A stretch of DNA of 64,000 bases from Brachionus plicatilis. Its lineage: Eukaryota; Rotifera; Eurotatoria; Ploima; Brachionidae. Below are positions 10,706 to 21,599 of this stretch, in pieces (the stretch's first letter is position 1; every line of letters begins with the position of its first letter). Made by a program: the position numbers and the translations under genes. The stretch spans positions 889,392 to 953,391 of the forward strand of contig QEOQ01000688.1 of assembly GCA_010279815.1 (NCBI GenBank). Reading direction: 5' to 3'. The notes under the pieces are model-generated. The model saw only the letters and a program-made list of their open reading frames with translations. It was not told the origin of the DNA and did no database searches.

Positions 10706-12282
10706 AAATTCGGTTTGCCAAAAGAAGAACTAGAAGTAAAAATTAAAAATAACAACATAAAACAAAAACACATTATAAGAACAGGTCTCTAAAAAATAAT
10801 TCGTAATATATGGTGTCGTGTATTTTGATACAAACCTTTCAAATATTACAAAAAATAAAATTCTTTTTTAATAACTAAAACTGACAAAATAGAGCTTTTT
10901 AAACTTACATGATGAAATACAATGAAACAAAAAATATTTCACTAGATTTCCCAAAAAATAAATTTACTGAAATTAACACAGCAAAAAATAATGATCAAAT
11001 AAAATATCAATATTTTGAGAATCCTTTTTTTGTCTTAATTATATTTTGATTTGACTGGATTTAACACACAATTTGTGGGTAAATATCTTATTTTTTCAAT
11101 CACAATTTACCCGAAAATAAACGATTTTTTTTTTTCATATCTTTACAAAAAAAATTATTAGCCAAAAATTGACATTTTTTTTCTTTTATTTGGAACAACT
11201 CTTTATTGGGAACTTTTAAGTCAAGTGATGCATCTGAATTCAAAAATTTCTCCTTGAAGAGTATAAAACATCGACAGATGCATTTGTAACAAAAGAGAGA
11301 GATTACATTATATTATATTATATCATATTATATTATATTATTTTTAACAAGCAAGTCAAAGCAAGAACTAATAGCGGAAGAAATTAGGCAATTTGTTAAT
11401 ACTCAATTCATTCAACCCAAACGTTTTAAAACGCCATTTGACCTGTATCACGAAATTCACACAAACTCAATCTAAATTTTATTTATTTACACAAAAATTT
11501 TTTATTTATTTTATTTATTAATTTAATTTATTTAATTTTGTAAAAAGCTCCCAAGCAGGAGGGTTTAAACGAAGGCTATTGCCATTCGAACGAACCCTGG
11601 GTTTTCCCAAAACTATTTAAAAAAAAAAAAAAAAAAAAAAGAGATTAATTGATTAAAAGCATATTTAAGTTCTTTTATCAAATATAAACCATAAGACTTC
11701 ATCTTTTGTAAATTCTGATGGTGAACTATCTTTTCTGGTTTCAAGTAATTTTACTAATTACGCTCTTCTAATTTTGCAAAATAATTTTGAAACATTAAGA
11801 TCACAAGGAAGTCTAATTCATGCAAATTATGCTCCATTATATGTGAATCGAAGTTTATTTTTTGTAATTGTTGTAATGATTATTTTCATTTAAAATGTCT
11901 TTAAAAATCATTTTTACCAGAATTAAAGAAATGGCATTAAGTTAATTGTTTTTCTAATAAATTAATCTTTATTTCTTAATCCTTATATTTTACTTGTATT
12001 AAAATAAAATAAAATTTCAAAATCCACTTCCACTTTTTTGTAAGATTATTTTTGACTATTTAACGATAAATGATTGAAAATAAACGCTATCTAAAAAATT
12101 ACTCAAATACTGTTACTTATGTAATTTTATATTTGGTTGTTATAATTAACATACAATTTGATTAAAATTAATAAACTTATTGGTAAATATTTCGTTCCAT
12201 TTTTCTTTAAACTTTAAATTTATTATAAGATTTTAAAGACTAAAAATGACAATGTTAATGAAAATTAAAATTTCATCTATAT
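10706..12282. other. Gene-free AT-rich stretch downstream of the SecA-like gene
   Basis: No convincing gene. It contains a 45-codon ATG frame at 10911-11048 that I do not recognise, an imperfect TTATA microsatellite at 11307-11342, and a short plus-strand open stretch at about 11345-11475 that may be a decayed coding fragment. At 11550-11640 there is a less AT-rich segment followed by about 21 A residues, which looks like the 3' end of a poly(A)-tailed retroposon. Confidence 0.5.
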
Positions 12283-12545
12283 CTTCAATTTGGCAATATT
12301 CTTTTTCGCAGTAGAAAAATATTTTATTTACTTTTTAGTCAAATTGTTTAAAATTCAATTAAAAAATAATTAATCAAAATTTTTTAATATTTTTTTTCAA
12401 AATAAATAATGTAGCTGAAACATTAAATAAATGTTTAAATGGTACCAATAGAACAATCAAAAACAATGATTTAATAAACATGCTTCCTGACTGTCAGACA
12501 GATTTGACGTCTATTTATGTTTTTTGAGGCTAAAATTTCACTTCG
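12283..12545 (+). pseudogene. Truncated duplicate of the SecA-like gene 5' end
   Basis: Homologous to positions 1-262, with the same gene start and upstream sequence. The reading frame is broken by an early stop (the act codon after aca-ttg has become aaataaatg sequence) and by a later deletion. Similarity stops abruptly after aaaatttcactt. A remnant of a duplicated 5' segment, not a working gene. Confidence 0.8.
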
Positions 12546-12642
12546 AGTCCCTCCTCCGAGTATCTTCCTTCATACACAGTGTTAGGTTGCGTGCCTCTGT
12601 ATAGGTGAAGAAGTCGTCACTCTTGTTTTTTTGTGTGACGAC

Positions 12643-12924
12643 CAGAGTTGTTTATAAGTCCCAAAAAAAAGTACTAGTCCGGACTTATTTTTTTTATTTG
12701 CTAGATCAGGCTTCATTTTAAAAAATTTATATACTTTTGGGTTGTCTAATGCAATAGTTTTGCCATGTATCAGAATTTTCTTGCAATTTTAGCATCAAAG
12801 TCTTCAGAATTCTTCTTCAGTATTCAAAATTTTAAAGCCTGTACTTGGATTTTCGAAAGAAAATTAAAAAAATAAAGTCGGGACTTGGCCTTGACTTGTA
12901 ACTTAAGACTTTTAAACAATTCTG
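12643..12924. mobile_element. hAT-type MITE, copy 1
   Basis: Begins CAGAGTTGTTTATAAGTCC and ends with the inverted form (acttttaaacaattctg). The internal sequence matches the copy at 19671-19934 in reverse orientation, including the blocks around tgctagatcaggcttcat and ttgcaattttagcat. I see no clear target duplication here, so age or rearrangement has blurred the flanks. Confidence 0.75.
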
Positions 12925-13071
12925 AATATAATGGAATAAAAGAATTAAAAAGAAAATATAAAATATATAAATTTTGTAATAAAAAGAATTTCTATATAAA
13001 ATTAAATTGATTATTAAAATTTATATGTGTATAATGATCTTTAAAAATAGGCAGGGAGAGAAACCGTCAAT

Positions 13072-13418
13072 GTTTTGTGAATTTCAGTTAAAAAGAACAG
13101 AACAAAGTGAAAAAAAAAAATAACTTTTTTTCTAAAAATTTAAAATTAATTCTGTGAATGAGGAATGGTGCAATATTCAAAGTTGCATTTACTGTAAAAG
13201 TCTACTAATGATGTGAAAAATTTCTGCAAATGCACTACACTCGATTATATTGAAATTTAATTTGTGCTGAAATCTGCATTTCAAAAAAATTTCAACTTTG
13301 AATGTTGCACTATTTTGCATTTACAGAATCAAGTTTAAATCTTAAGAAAAAAAGTTATTCAATTTTTTTACATTTTTTTCTGTTCTATTTATCATTTTGT
13401 ACTGAATTTCACAAAACC
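13072..13418. mobile_element. Foldback/TIR element with a 10-bp target duplication
   Basis: Starts GTTTTGTGAATTTCAG and ends CTGAATTTCACAAAACC, so the termini are inverted repeats. A second inner inverted pair (caaagttgcattta / aactttgaatgttgc) makes the whole unit fold on itself. The flanks are identical: aaccgtcaat at 13062-13071 and again at 13419-13428. No coding capacity. A related terminus (tactgaatttcacaaaa) appears near 51451. Confidence 0.75.
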
Positions 13419-13856
13419 AACCGTCAATTAATTTAGAGAATTGTCAATTAGTTTTTTCGTCAATACTAAATTATCAATTATTACAAAGACAAATATTTTT
13501 AGCATTGTGAAGTTTCGTTAAAAAAGTTTAGTTCAAAATCTTAAATTCGTATTTATTTTGAATGGAATGAAGTGATAAAATAAAAATTTAGGACATGATG
13601 TAAAATAAAAGGTTACAGGACTTGCTCAAAAAAAGACAAAAAAAATTTTTTATTAACTACTATTGATTTTCCAAAAAAACTGAATGAATGTTAAGTTAGT
13701 TTTGAATTTAAATTTCGAAATTTAAAATTAAACACTAACAGAAATTTTAAAATATTGCAAATAAAACCCTTTTTTTACAAAGACAAATAAATTATCTTAA
13801 ATTCGATTGATTTTAAAAGTCGATGATTGATTAAAAGAAAAAAATTTAAAGTTATG

Positions 13857-14705
13857 ATTTTAAAGTCGACGATATACCTAAATTTTATGGAAACGATAGA
13901 GATAAAAAAGATGAATGGATACACAAAGTAGAAACTGAGTCTAGGACCCAAAGAATTATTAGAAGTACGGTAATAGATTGCGTGACAAAACTAATAAGAG
14001 GAAACGCCTTACAAATGCTTAGAAATATGCCAAAAAGAGATGAATCAGTTACGTGGGAAAAATCAATTATTAGCAACCCTGAAACCAGCTTATGTTCAGA
14101 GAGGGCTAAGATCTGAACTAAAAAGTATTAAATTAACGTCAAATTTTGAGGACAACATAACGAAATTCCAGACAATTGCAAAAAAAAAAAGGTAAGATAG
14201 AGTTCGAATTAGTCTGGTTCTTTCTTGAAGCCCTTGACCCAAGAGTTTGGGCCGAGTTAGAGAGTAAAAATGTAGAAACGCTAAATGATGCAATCCGACA
14301 TGCAAGATTTTTAAAAAATGATTGAACAATTTTAGCAAAACCACGGTTGTCAACTATTCAAGAAAAAAAAATTTTAATTAATATAAGGATTCTTTTATGA
14401 AACCCTTCATAAACGGAAAAGAATACGTATCAAAATTTAGAATTCAGAAATATGACCAAAATGGGAAAGAAAAATTTAGAAGCCAGAATGAGCTGAAGAA
14501 AAATCTAATATGTTTAGGATTCAAAAAACCAGGTCATAAAATTTCACAATGTAGGCTAAATAACAATAACAATAACTCTAAACAGTATCGTAATATAAGA
14601 AGGGTTAATATGGTTGAGGAAGTAAACAATGATTCAAACAATCTGAAAGAAACCTTTAAAGATTTAACATTGTTTTATTATAAACCGGTTACAAACTTTA
14701 AATAA
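13857..14705 (+). pseudogene. Degraded LTR-retrotransposon gag-like gene
   Basis: Conceptual pieces in three frames join into a gag-like protein. The first is a DDIPKFYGNDRDKKDEWI block at about 13864-14088. A second block contains QRGLRSELKSIKLTSNFEDN. A third contains GKIEFELVWFFLEALDPRVW, up to a stop near 14323. The last open part (14397-14705) has a basic stretch and a zinc-knuckle-like CLGFKKPGHKISQC in which the second Cys of CCHC is replaced by Phe. At least two frameshifts and a stop break the frame. No protease, reverse transcriptase, integrase or clear LTRs are visible nearby. The family is probably Gypsy-like; that detail is inference. Confidence 0.7.
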
Positions 14706-15483
14706 ATAAGTAAAAAGTTGAATTTTTCTTATCAAAAGGTTAATTTTTGCTATCATCTTTGATAACATAAAACGATGGTACCAAATGATAAAATATTATG
14801 CTATCACCTATTTACATTATCCTGAATTGAAATCATTCTTTTATTGAAGAGAAGTCAACTACGGCGTGAGATCGTGGCGTCTTGTTAGCAAGAACACAAC
14901 TTCTTCATAAATCGGACAGCTAATGCATGGAACAGATGAATTTAATTTTAGCTAGAAAAACAACTACCGTAAACTCGGGTTTTATGCTGCATGGATAAAA
15001 AAAAATCAGTTTAAATGCAGTCATTTAACATGTGTTAAAATTTTTTTTAAAAATATCTTAAAGAACGGTCGAAAATTCAATTTTATTTTGTAATCTAATT
15101 AAAAAATAATTTTTTTTCTTCAAAAAAAAAGTCTAAAATGTATATTTTATGCGTACCTTTATTTTGAATTTTCGAATTCAAAAGCGTCATTTAGTTCTAA
15201 AATTTTACAATTTTTTTTTTCAAAATTAATATGGATTTTTTTTTAAAAATTTTTTCAATATGAATTCAACTCCGACAACTATTAGCCAAAATAAAGGTTC
15301 TAAGTGTCGGTTTTTAAATTATTATAAAACAAAAATTGTGCTTTTTATTGCAAATAAAAAAAATTAAGGGATTCAATTCGGAATTGGTAAAAAAAGGAGG
15401 AGGAAACCTGGGATAATGACTAAGAAGACAATCGAAAGAGAGTTGAAATTAATTTATTTTATTTTTCTATGAATAGTTTGAAC
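14706..15483. other. Gene-free stretch between gag remnant and TIR element
   Basis: AT-rich sequence with homopolymer runs. The segment 14850-14970 is less AT-rich and could be a remnant of the retroelement's non-coding end, but I cannot find a second copy to support an LTR. Confidence 0.4.
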
Positions 15484-16742
15484 TATAGTGCTGCTACAAT
15501 ACCTTCAATTCACAATATTTTACGTATATTATGGGAAATTCACGATATTTTGCCATACTTAACGTAAAATATAGTAATCTAAAAAACGTTTTTGTAAATC
15601 ATATTAAATATTAGTTTTCTTAATTTTGTTAAAAAAAAATAGAATATAATAATAAAAAATCTATTTTTTCTTTTTTGTTGAATTTTTACCATTCTTCACC
15701 TTTTTTTAAAAAAATTTTCGTCAAAAAATTCAATCAAATTGAAGTTTCAGATCAAATTTTCAGATCAAAACGATCATTTAAAATTTTAAAACTTAATTAA
15801 TCTAATGATTTTGATAATTTTTAAGAAATAAATACTAAGTATTACTAGACATGTCTAATAATTGTTCATTGTCAAATTAACATCAAAATGATTGATCTCT
15901 AATTTATTTAACAAAAACAATCAATAATTTAAAAAATTCAGGTTAAGTTAATTCACAAATCAAATTTATAACTTTTATATCCATTCATTCAAACTGAAAT
16001 AATTTTATTTTTCTAATTTAATAAATTTTTAATTTTAAAACAGTTAATTTTTTTGTCTTTAAAAGTAGGTTTTCATTAAAATCAATTAAAATATTAAAGC
16101 CTATTAAATTTCAATAAAAAGGGATATTTTAATATTTTAAATATGAAAATAAACTTGACATGACATGTCAAATAATTGCTTTTGAAAAAATTTATTTTTT
16201 CTTTATCATTAAAAAAGATATTACAATTATATTTTGATCTTGATCTAAAACTTCAATTTGCCATCAAATATTGTTTTTTTTACTTTTTCAGAAATTCAAA
16301 AAAAAATTTTTTTTTCGAGGAATTTTGAAATTTAATATTAAATTTATATTAAATACAAAAATTATCAAAAAACATAGAATTGTATTTAAAAAAATATTCA
16401 ATCAGAATTTAGTGAATTTAGCAATAAATGGTTTTCAAAAAACTTTGACGATTGAAAAATGTAAGTATTGATGTAAGTCTAATTTATTTTATTTTTATTT
16501 TTTCAAAAATTCAAAAAAAAAATTTTTTTTCATGAAAATCGTTTTTTTTTTGAGAAATTTTGAAATTTTTTTTCACTGAAATTTACAATAATTATGGATA
16601 ATGTACGATAATTATCGTTATTTTACAATAAATACCGTTTTTTAGATTACTATATTTTACGTTAAATATGGTAAAATATCGTGAATTTACCGTAATTTAC
16701 GTAAAATATTGTGAATTGAAGGTATCGTAGCAGCACTGTAAT
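15484..16742. mobile_element. Mariner-like TIR element with about 105-bp terminal repeats
   Basis: The left end at 15484-15590 (agtgctgctacaatacc...) is the near-exact reverse complement of 16637-16742 (...ggtatcgtagcagcactgta). The arms are built of TTTACGTAAA-like blocks. Flanking TA dinucleotides would fit a Tc1/mariner-type TA target duplication. No transposase is present. The interior holds a dispersed repeat (15735-16135) also found at 59828-60223. Open frames in the interior are AT-rich chance frames. Confidence 0.75.
15735..16135 (+). repeat. Dispersed repeat, copy 1
   Basis: About 400 bp closely matching 59828-60223 in the same orientation. Shared blocks include gaagtttcagatcaaattt, aacatcaaaatgattgatct and cagttaatttttttgtcttt. 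The copy here sits within the mariner-like element; the other does not show those terminal repeats. Confidence 0.8.
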
Positions 16743-16787
16743 TTTGAAAAAAATTCGTAATACATGTTATATGACTGTATTTAAAAC

Positions 16788-17463
16788 GACTTATATTTTT
16801 TCGTGCTATAATATTTTAATTCTTTGCTATAATAAAAAAAAATAAAATGGTATAAAAATTAACAGAAATGATATAAACTAAAAAATAAAATTGATATAAA
16901 ATTGACACAATCTGATATAATAAATAATACCTGTGATATTAAATAAAAATACCGATGCTATAAAATTATATGTAATTATATGTAAATTATATTAAATGTA
17001 AATTCCAGGACGATTCCTTTGAAATATATTTAGACGATGATGATGATGAAAATGATGATGAATCAATGGAAGAAATTACAACAAATGTTTTGGAAGCAAG
17101 AACACAACATAATGATGAAACTGGCTCAAGCGATCGTCATGATTTTGTTGTAACAGTATCAGATAATGAAGAAAATATTGATCCTATTGTAGTTGCAAAA
17201 AAAAAGAGGAAGACCAGCTGGCTCAAAAAATAAACCAAAAGATCAATCAACCGGGTCTAATACTCATAAAAGACCAAAAAGAAAATAGTTGACCTTTTTT
17301 TCTTTGTTTTTTTTTTATTTTTTTTATTTTTATATCATTTGTATTTTTATTATACTAGAAAAATAAAGAATTATAGCAGAAAATAATAAAATAAAAATAA
17401 TATTCTTATAGCATTATTTTTTTTTAGCAAACAATTAAATTATTATAGCTCGAAAAATAAGAT
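16788..17463. mobile_element. TIR element carrying an AT-hook exon
   Basis: The left end (cttatattttttcgtgctataat, then attttaattctttgct) matches the reverse complement of the right end near 17425-17463. Subterminal gctataat/gatata motifs recur many times on both sides. A single coding exon lies between (see 17010-17288). The arrangement suggests an internally deleted DNA transposon that kept the last exon of its own or a captured gene. Confidence 0.6.
17010..17288 (+). pseudogene. Acidic, AT-hook-ending terminal exon with a frameshift in an A-run
   Basis: After a splice-acceptor-like aaattccag the frame reads an acidic block (DDSFEIYLDDDDDENDDES) and continues to a run of nine A residues at about 17197-17205. 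One fewer A would continue as RGRPAGSKNKPK, a textbook AT-hook, to a TAG near 17288; as written the frame ends early at a TAA. No upstream exons are recognisable. It may be a broken gene or a homopolymer error. Function unrecognised beyond AT-rich DNA binding by the AT-hook family. Confidence 0.5.
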
Positions 17464-17700
17464 CCATTTGAAACTCAATTTTCGTTTTTTAACCTCGCAG
17501 TTGTATCTCCGAGTTTAGGGTAAATTAAATAAAGTATTCTCTTGAAAAAATTCATTTATTGAAAATGATTAGATCAATTTTAATATTTTTTAATTAAAAA
17601 AAAAAAAGTGTATAAAAGTATATATAAAGTTCGTGTTTAAAAGAAATCTAGTTTCGTCTCGATTTTAAATTTGGCAAATAAATGATTGTACACACAAAAT

Positions 17701-18334
17701 TTACAAGAAAATACAATTTTTCTTTTTACGCTGTTTGGTCGGTACTAGGACGGCGCGGATGGCCTCGTCGAACACAGTCTTCAGGCCCTTTTGAGTCAAA
17801 GCCGAACATTCTTCAGACAAAAAATAAATATCAATTAATCATTCGGCCAACAAACATGCCAAACTCACCTAAATACTTGATTGCACTTATTTCTTTCATC
17901 ATGGCCAGGCCCTGTGGAAAAGTGATGGGCGACTGCTTTTTCTCGCGCAGTCTCTCCAGCGTTTCCTTGTCATCCCTTAGATCGAGCTTGGTGCCGACCA
18001 AAATGATAGGTGTAGTGGGACAATGGTGACTCACTTCCGGGTACCATTTTGCCCTCACGTTTTCGAACGAAGTCGGACTGACAATGGAAAAGCAAATGAG
18101 AAAAATGTCGGTCTGCGGATACGACAAAGGCCTCAGGCGGTCATAGTCCTCCTGGCCGGCCGTGTCCCACAGGCCCAAGTTCACCGGCTTTCCGTCCACC
18201 ATCACATTGGCCGAAAAATTGTCGAACACCGTGGGTATGTATTCGCCTGGAAAGGAGTTTGTGGTGTACGATATCAACAGACATGTCTTTCCAACGGCAC
18301 CGTCGCCGACCACTACGCATTTGATTGCTTGCAT
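17701..18334 (-). CDS. RAC1: Rac1-type Rho GTPase
   Basis: Small GTPase acting as a membrane switch for actin remodelling and NADPH oxidase control. Two coding exons join in phase: 17869-18334 and 17701-17810, with a 58-bp GT/AG intron, giving 191 aa (human RAC1 is 192). Visible motifs: P-loop GDGAVGKT at 10-17, switch I Thr35, DTAGQ 57-61, TKLD 115-118 and ECSAL at 156-160. The tail is polybasic (KQRKKKN) with a CIFL CAAX box whose final Leu predicts geranylgeranylation. [16 protein letters not shown] and the WYPEV region distinguish Rac from Cdc42 and Rho. An acceptor-like ag lies 5 bases before the ATG, so a 5'UTR intron is likely. The locus is far less AT-rich than its surroundings. Confidence 0.95.
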
Positions 18335-18359
18335 TGCCCCTAAGTCAACAAAAACCTAA

Positions 18360-19649
18360 TCAAAATTGATGTCTGAAGTCAAATCTGATTGATGTGAATA
18401 AGTTAATTAATTAGTAAATAAATGTTATAGAGAGAACTGGTTCAGAAACGAATGGAGAAAATATGCAAAGAGTTGTGCTTTTAATATTGTCTTGTGAATC
18501 ATTTTTTTAGTGCTCGCATAACTTAATATTTTGAAAATTATTAATAAATATTGTTGCTATTAAATTTTGTCTTCGGTGAGTTTCTAAGTTCCATAGTTTC
18601 TATTTGTTTTCGAAGCTAGAATTAAATGGGTCAATACAATGGTCTATTTTGTGTCCAAGAGTATTTTAAACAAATTTTTTAAAACAACATGACTTTTGCT
18701 AGAATCAAATAGTTTTGCCTCACACAAAGATAAAAATATTTGGCGCAGTAAATGCGTCCTAGTCTCGGATACTTCCATAAATAACAACAATCTAAAGCTT
18801 AACTACCTATATAAAAATTTGCTAATTCACTCAATTTAAATTAGAATCTAAAAATAAAAAAATGCATTCGCACTAATTAGTAGTGCTTTTAGAAAAAAAA
18901 ATACTCGTATATTTATTGAAATTTAAAACTTTTTGAACAAAAATTGTAAGCTTGAATTACGACAAAATTTTTAGGTGATACAAATTTTAAATCAGCTGAT
19001 GTGTGGGCTTTTTTAATTTTTTTTTTTTTTAAATTAAACATGTCACAAAACAAAATATAAAAAACACTGTGGATATTGCCGGTACAAAGGATGTTTCAAC
19101 TGCTACAATTTACAGAACATTTTTTGGTCTGTCAAAACTTCAGCTTTGGCATTTTTTATATTTTGTTGTGTTTTTTGTACCAAAATTCACAATAGCTTGA
19201 TGCGTTGAGGCACAGTACTGATTTGACATGATGTTTTTGGTAATTTTTACGGAATATTACGTAAAATTACGTAAAAAAGTAGTAATAAAGGTAATTTTAG
19301 TAGTTGTAGAAGTAGTAATTTTACGTAAATTTAGAAATCCCTTTTTATGCTAATCGTAAAAAGGCCCAAAATTATCGCTTATTTTTAATTCTAGAAGAAT
19401 TTTTGAATTTTTTTAATTTTGTACAAAAAAAAGAGGTTATTTTTCCGTAAAAAAATTTTAGGTATATTCTGTAATTTTTCGTAAATTCACATTTTTTCTC
19501 CAGTAAAAATTGGTAAAAAAGGTGAAAGAAAGTTAAACATAAACCTAATTAAAATTTAACTATTTTTAAAACAAAAAAATTGTTTTATTAATTCATTTTA
19601 TTAACTTTTAAAAAATTTTTAATCAAATATTTTTTTTTTTTTTTTCAAG
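18360..19649. other. Gene-free region upstream of Rac1
   Basis: Probable Rac1 5'UTR/promoter side near 18340-18600; no promoter motif is clear. At about 19080-19200 there is a segment (acaaaggatgtttcaactgct) weakly similar to 28770-28890. At 19232-19330 there is a TTTACGTAAA-rich MITE fragment related to the 15.5-16.7 kb element. No coding sequence seen. Confidence 0.45.
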
Positions 19650-19650
19650 A

Positions 19651-20412
19651 TAGCTCTATTAGTTTTTAAGCAGAGTTGTTCAAAATTCTCAATTCAAGTC
19701 CAATTCCCGACTTTTTTTTTAAATTTTCTTTCAAAAATCCAAGTCCAGGCTTTAAAATTTTGAATATTGTGAAGACATTTATGCTAAAATTGCAAGTAAA
19801 TTCTGAAACATGGCAAATCTATAAATTTTTTGATATGAAGCCTGATCTAGCAAATTAAAATAAAAAGTCTAGACTTGGACTTTGAAAAAAAAAAGTCCGG
19901 AATCGGAATTTTTTTGGGACTTAAAACAACTCTGTTTTTAAGCTATTTTTAGCGTTTGACCAAGCTATATTAAAATCAATGTAAAGTGGAATAAATTTCT
20001 TCAAATGGGCTTTAAAGAATTTCAAATTGATATTCGAGGATCTCTTTTTGTTTTTATTTTTGGATTTTGATATTTTAGTCTTTATTAGTCTTCCAATAAA
20101 CTTAAATTGTTATTTAAGAGAAAAAAGAGACAAAATGATTTTTATATTTTTTGAAGGAACTAAGTTTTTTGCAAAAGACAATTTTAAGACCCATCTTTTT
20201 TGTTTTGCATTTAATCCTTTTCTAAATTTTAAGTAAAAAACCTGTCTTGCAAATACACTTTAGAGTCATAATTAAGCTTATAATGATTTAAAAAATAAAA
20301 TATTAATTTGAAACTCTTTAAAGCCTATTTGAAGAAATTTGTTCCGCTTAACATTGATTTAAATTTAAGCTTGGTCAAACGCTAAAAATAGCTTAAAAAC
20401 TAATAGAGCTTT
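19651..20412. mobile_element. Foldback element with about 110-bp arms, interrupted by a hAT MITE
   Basis: The left arm (19651-19670 plus 19943-20033) is the inverted copy of the right arm at about 20299-20412. Both contain agctctattagtttttaag, gctatttttagcgtttgacc and blocks around aaatttcttcaaatgggct. The left arm is split by the MITE at 19671-19934; the right arm keeps the undisturbed site. The interior has no recognisable gene: the 69-codon frame at 20027-20236 does not resemble a protein. Confidence 0.8.
19671..19934. mobile_element. hAT-type MITE, copy 2, with perfect 8-bp target duplication
   Basis: Begins CAGAGTTGTTCAAAATTC and ends GGGACTTAAAACAACTCTG. The flanks are TTTTTAAG at 19663-19670 and TTTTTAAG at 19935-19942. 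The 8-bp duplication and CAGAG termini fit the hAT superfamily. The pre-insertion site is preserved in the opposite arm of the host foldback near 20390-20405. Internal sequence matches copy 1 in reverse. Confidence 0.88.
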
Positions 20413-21074
20413 CTCACAAAAAAAAACTAATAAAAATAAAAATTATGATAATGTACAAAAAGTACAAAAAGGAAAATGTTTATTTAATAGTTAAATCTCA
20501 ATGTCTCATATAAAAAGTTTTAGTTGAAAAGAGACAGACTAATGACCGTGAAAGTGCATCCTTTACAATCCTTCTAAATTTGAGGGATCTTTTTTGAACG
20601 AAAAAAAGAAAGGCTTTGACAATTTTGACAGAGAACAAAAAAAATTATATGTTCAGGTCTAAAACTGGCTCTGAAATTGTATATGTTTAAGTGAATTTTC
20701 AAAATTACTGAGCTACCAGTAAATTAGCGTAATAAAATTATTTTAGCTTTTAATCGAAAATTTATTTATTTCATAAATAAACTAAATTATTTTAGTAAAA
20801 AACCAAACCTATCATTAAATTAGCACTTCAAAAAAATAAAGTAAGAATTGTCAATAAAAAAGTCTTTAATTTACTGAAACCATAATTTATTTAAAAATAA
20901 AAAAAATGCATAAATTTAAATAAAGAAAAGTTAATTTAAAAAATTCATACTTACTTGTTCTTACATTTTGTGTTTCAGAACTTAAACAACAGTAGTTAAA
21001 TTACTCCTTAAAAACTGATTAAAAAAAATAAAATCATTAATTCATCTATTGTAATTTTCTTCTATATTTTAATT
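20413..21074. other. Gene-free AT-rich stretch
   Basis: Nothing recognisable apart from homopolymer-rich sequence; a slightly GC-richer patch at 20530-20600 has no open frame. Confidence 0.4.
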
Positions 21075-21193
21075 CAGAGTTGTTTTAAAGTCACAAGTCT
21101 CAAGTCCAGACTTTTTTTTTTCAAAATTCCGACCAAAGACTTAGATTTTTTTTAATGATTTTGACTTTTTTTTGGGACTTTTAAACAACTCTG
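21075..21193. mobile_element. hAT-type MITE, copy 3 (short)
   Basis: Begins CAGAGTTGTTTTAAAGTC and ends GGGACTTTTAAACAACTCTG, only 119 bp. The flanks ttttaatt (21067-21074) and ttttaatc (21194-21201) match at 7 of 8 positions. Probably an internally deleted copy of the family. Confidence 0.82.
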
Positions 21194-21212
21194 TTTTAAT
21201 CATCTCTTCCAT

Positions 21213-21592
21213 TTACAGTAATAATACAATAAATGAATTTTTGATAAATTTACGGATAATTACTAATTTTACCGTAAAACTAAAATTATTTTTTTAATAT
21301 TTTTAAGTATATATTAAAATAAAGAAAAGTAATCTTAAAAATACTTTTTATCATAATTTTTTTTACCATAAAAAATTTACGTTAATTAACGTAAATCAAT
21401 TTTTTCATTACATTTAATTCTTATAAATTATATAGTAATTCTTATAAATTATAAAAAAATAATTTTTCATGTTATGTTTCCAAAATGAACACATAAATGA
21501 AGATAATTTGGCACTTTTTAGTTTTACTGTAAAATTAATATTTTTATGTAAATTGACATCAATTTACCTAAAACTAATCGTAGCAGTACTGT
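21213..21592. mobile_element. TTTACGTAAA-type MITE
   Basis: Runs from tacagtaataatac to tcgtagcagtactgta. The right terminus matches the mariner-like TIR at 16725-16742 (gtagcagcactgta). It is rich in accgtaaa/tttacgt blocks. The left terminus is only weakly conserved. Confidence 0.5.
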
Positions 21593-21599
21593 AATTATA

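Noticed and set aside
16271..16471. 66-codon frame inside the mariner-like element
   Set aside because: Low-complexity Phe/Lys sequence with no transposase motifs.
17682..18359. Open frames on the plus strand across Rac1
   Set aside because: They are antisense shadows of a well-conserved GTPase gene.
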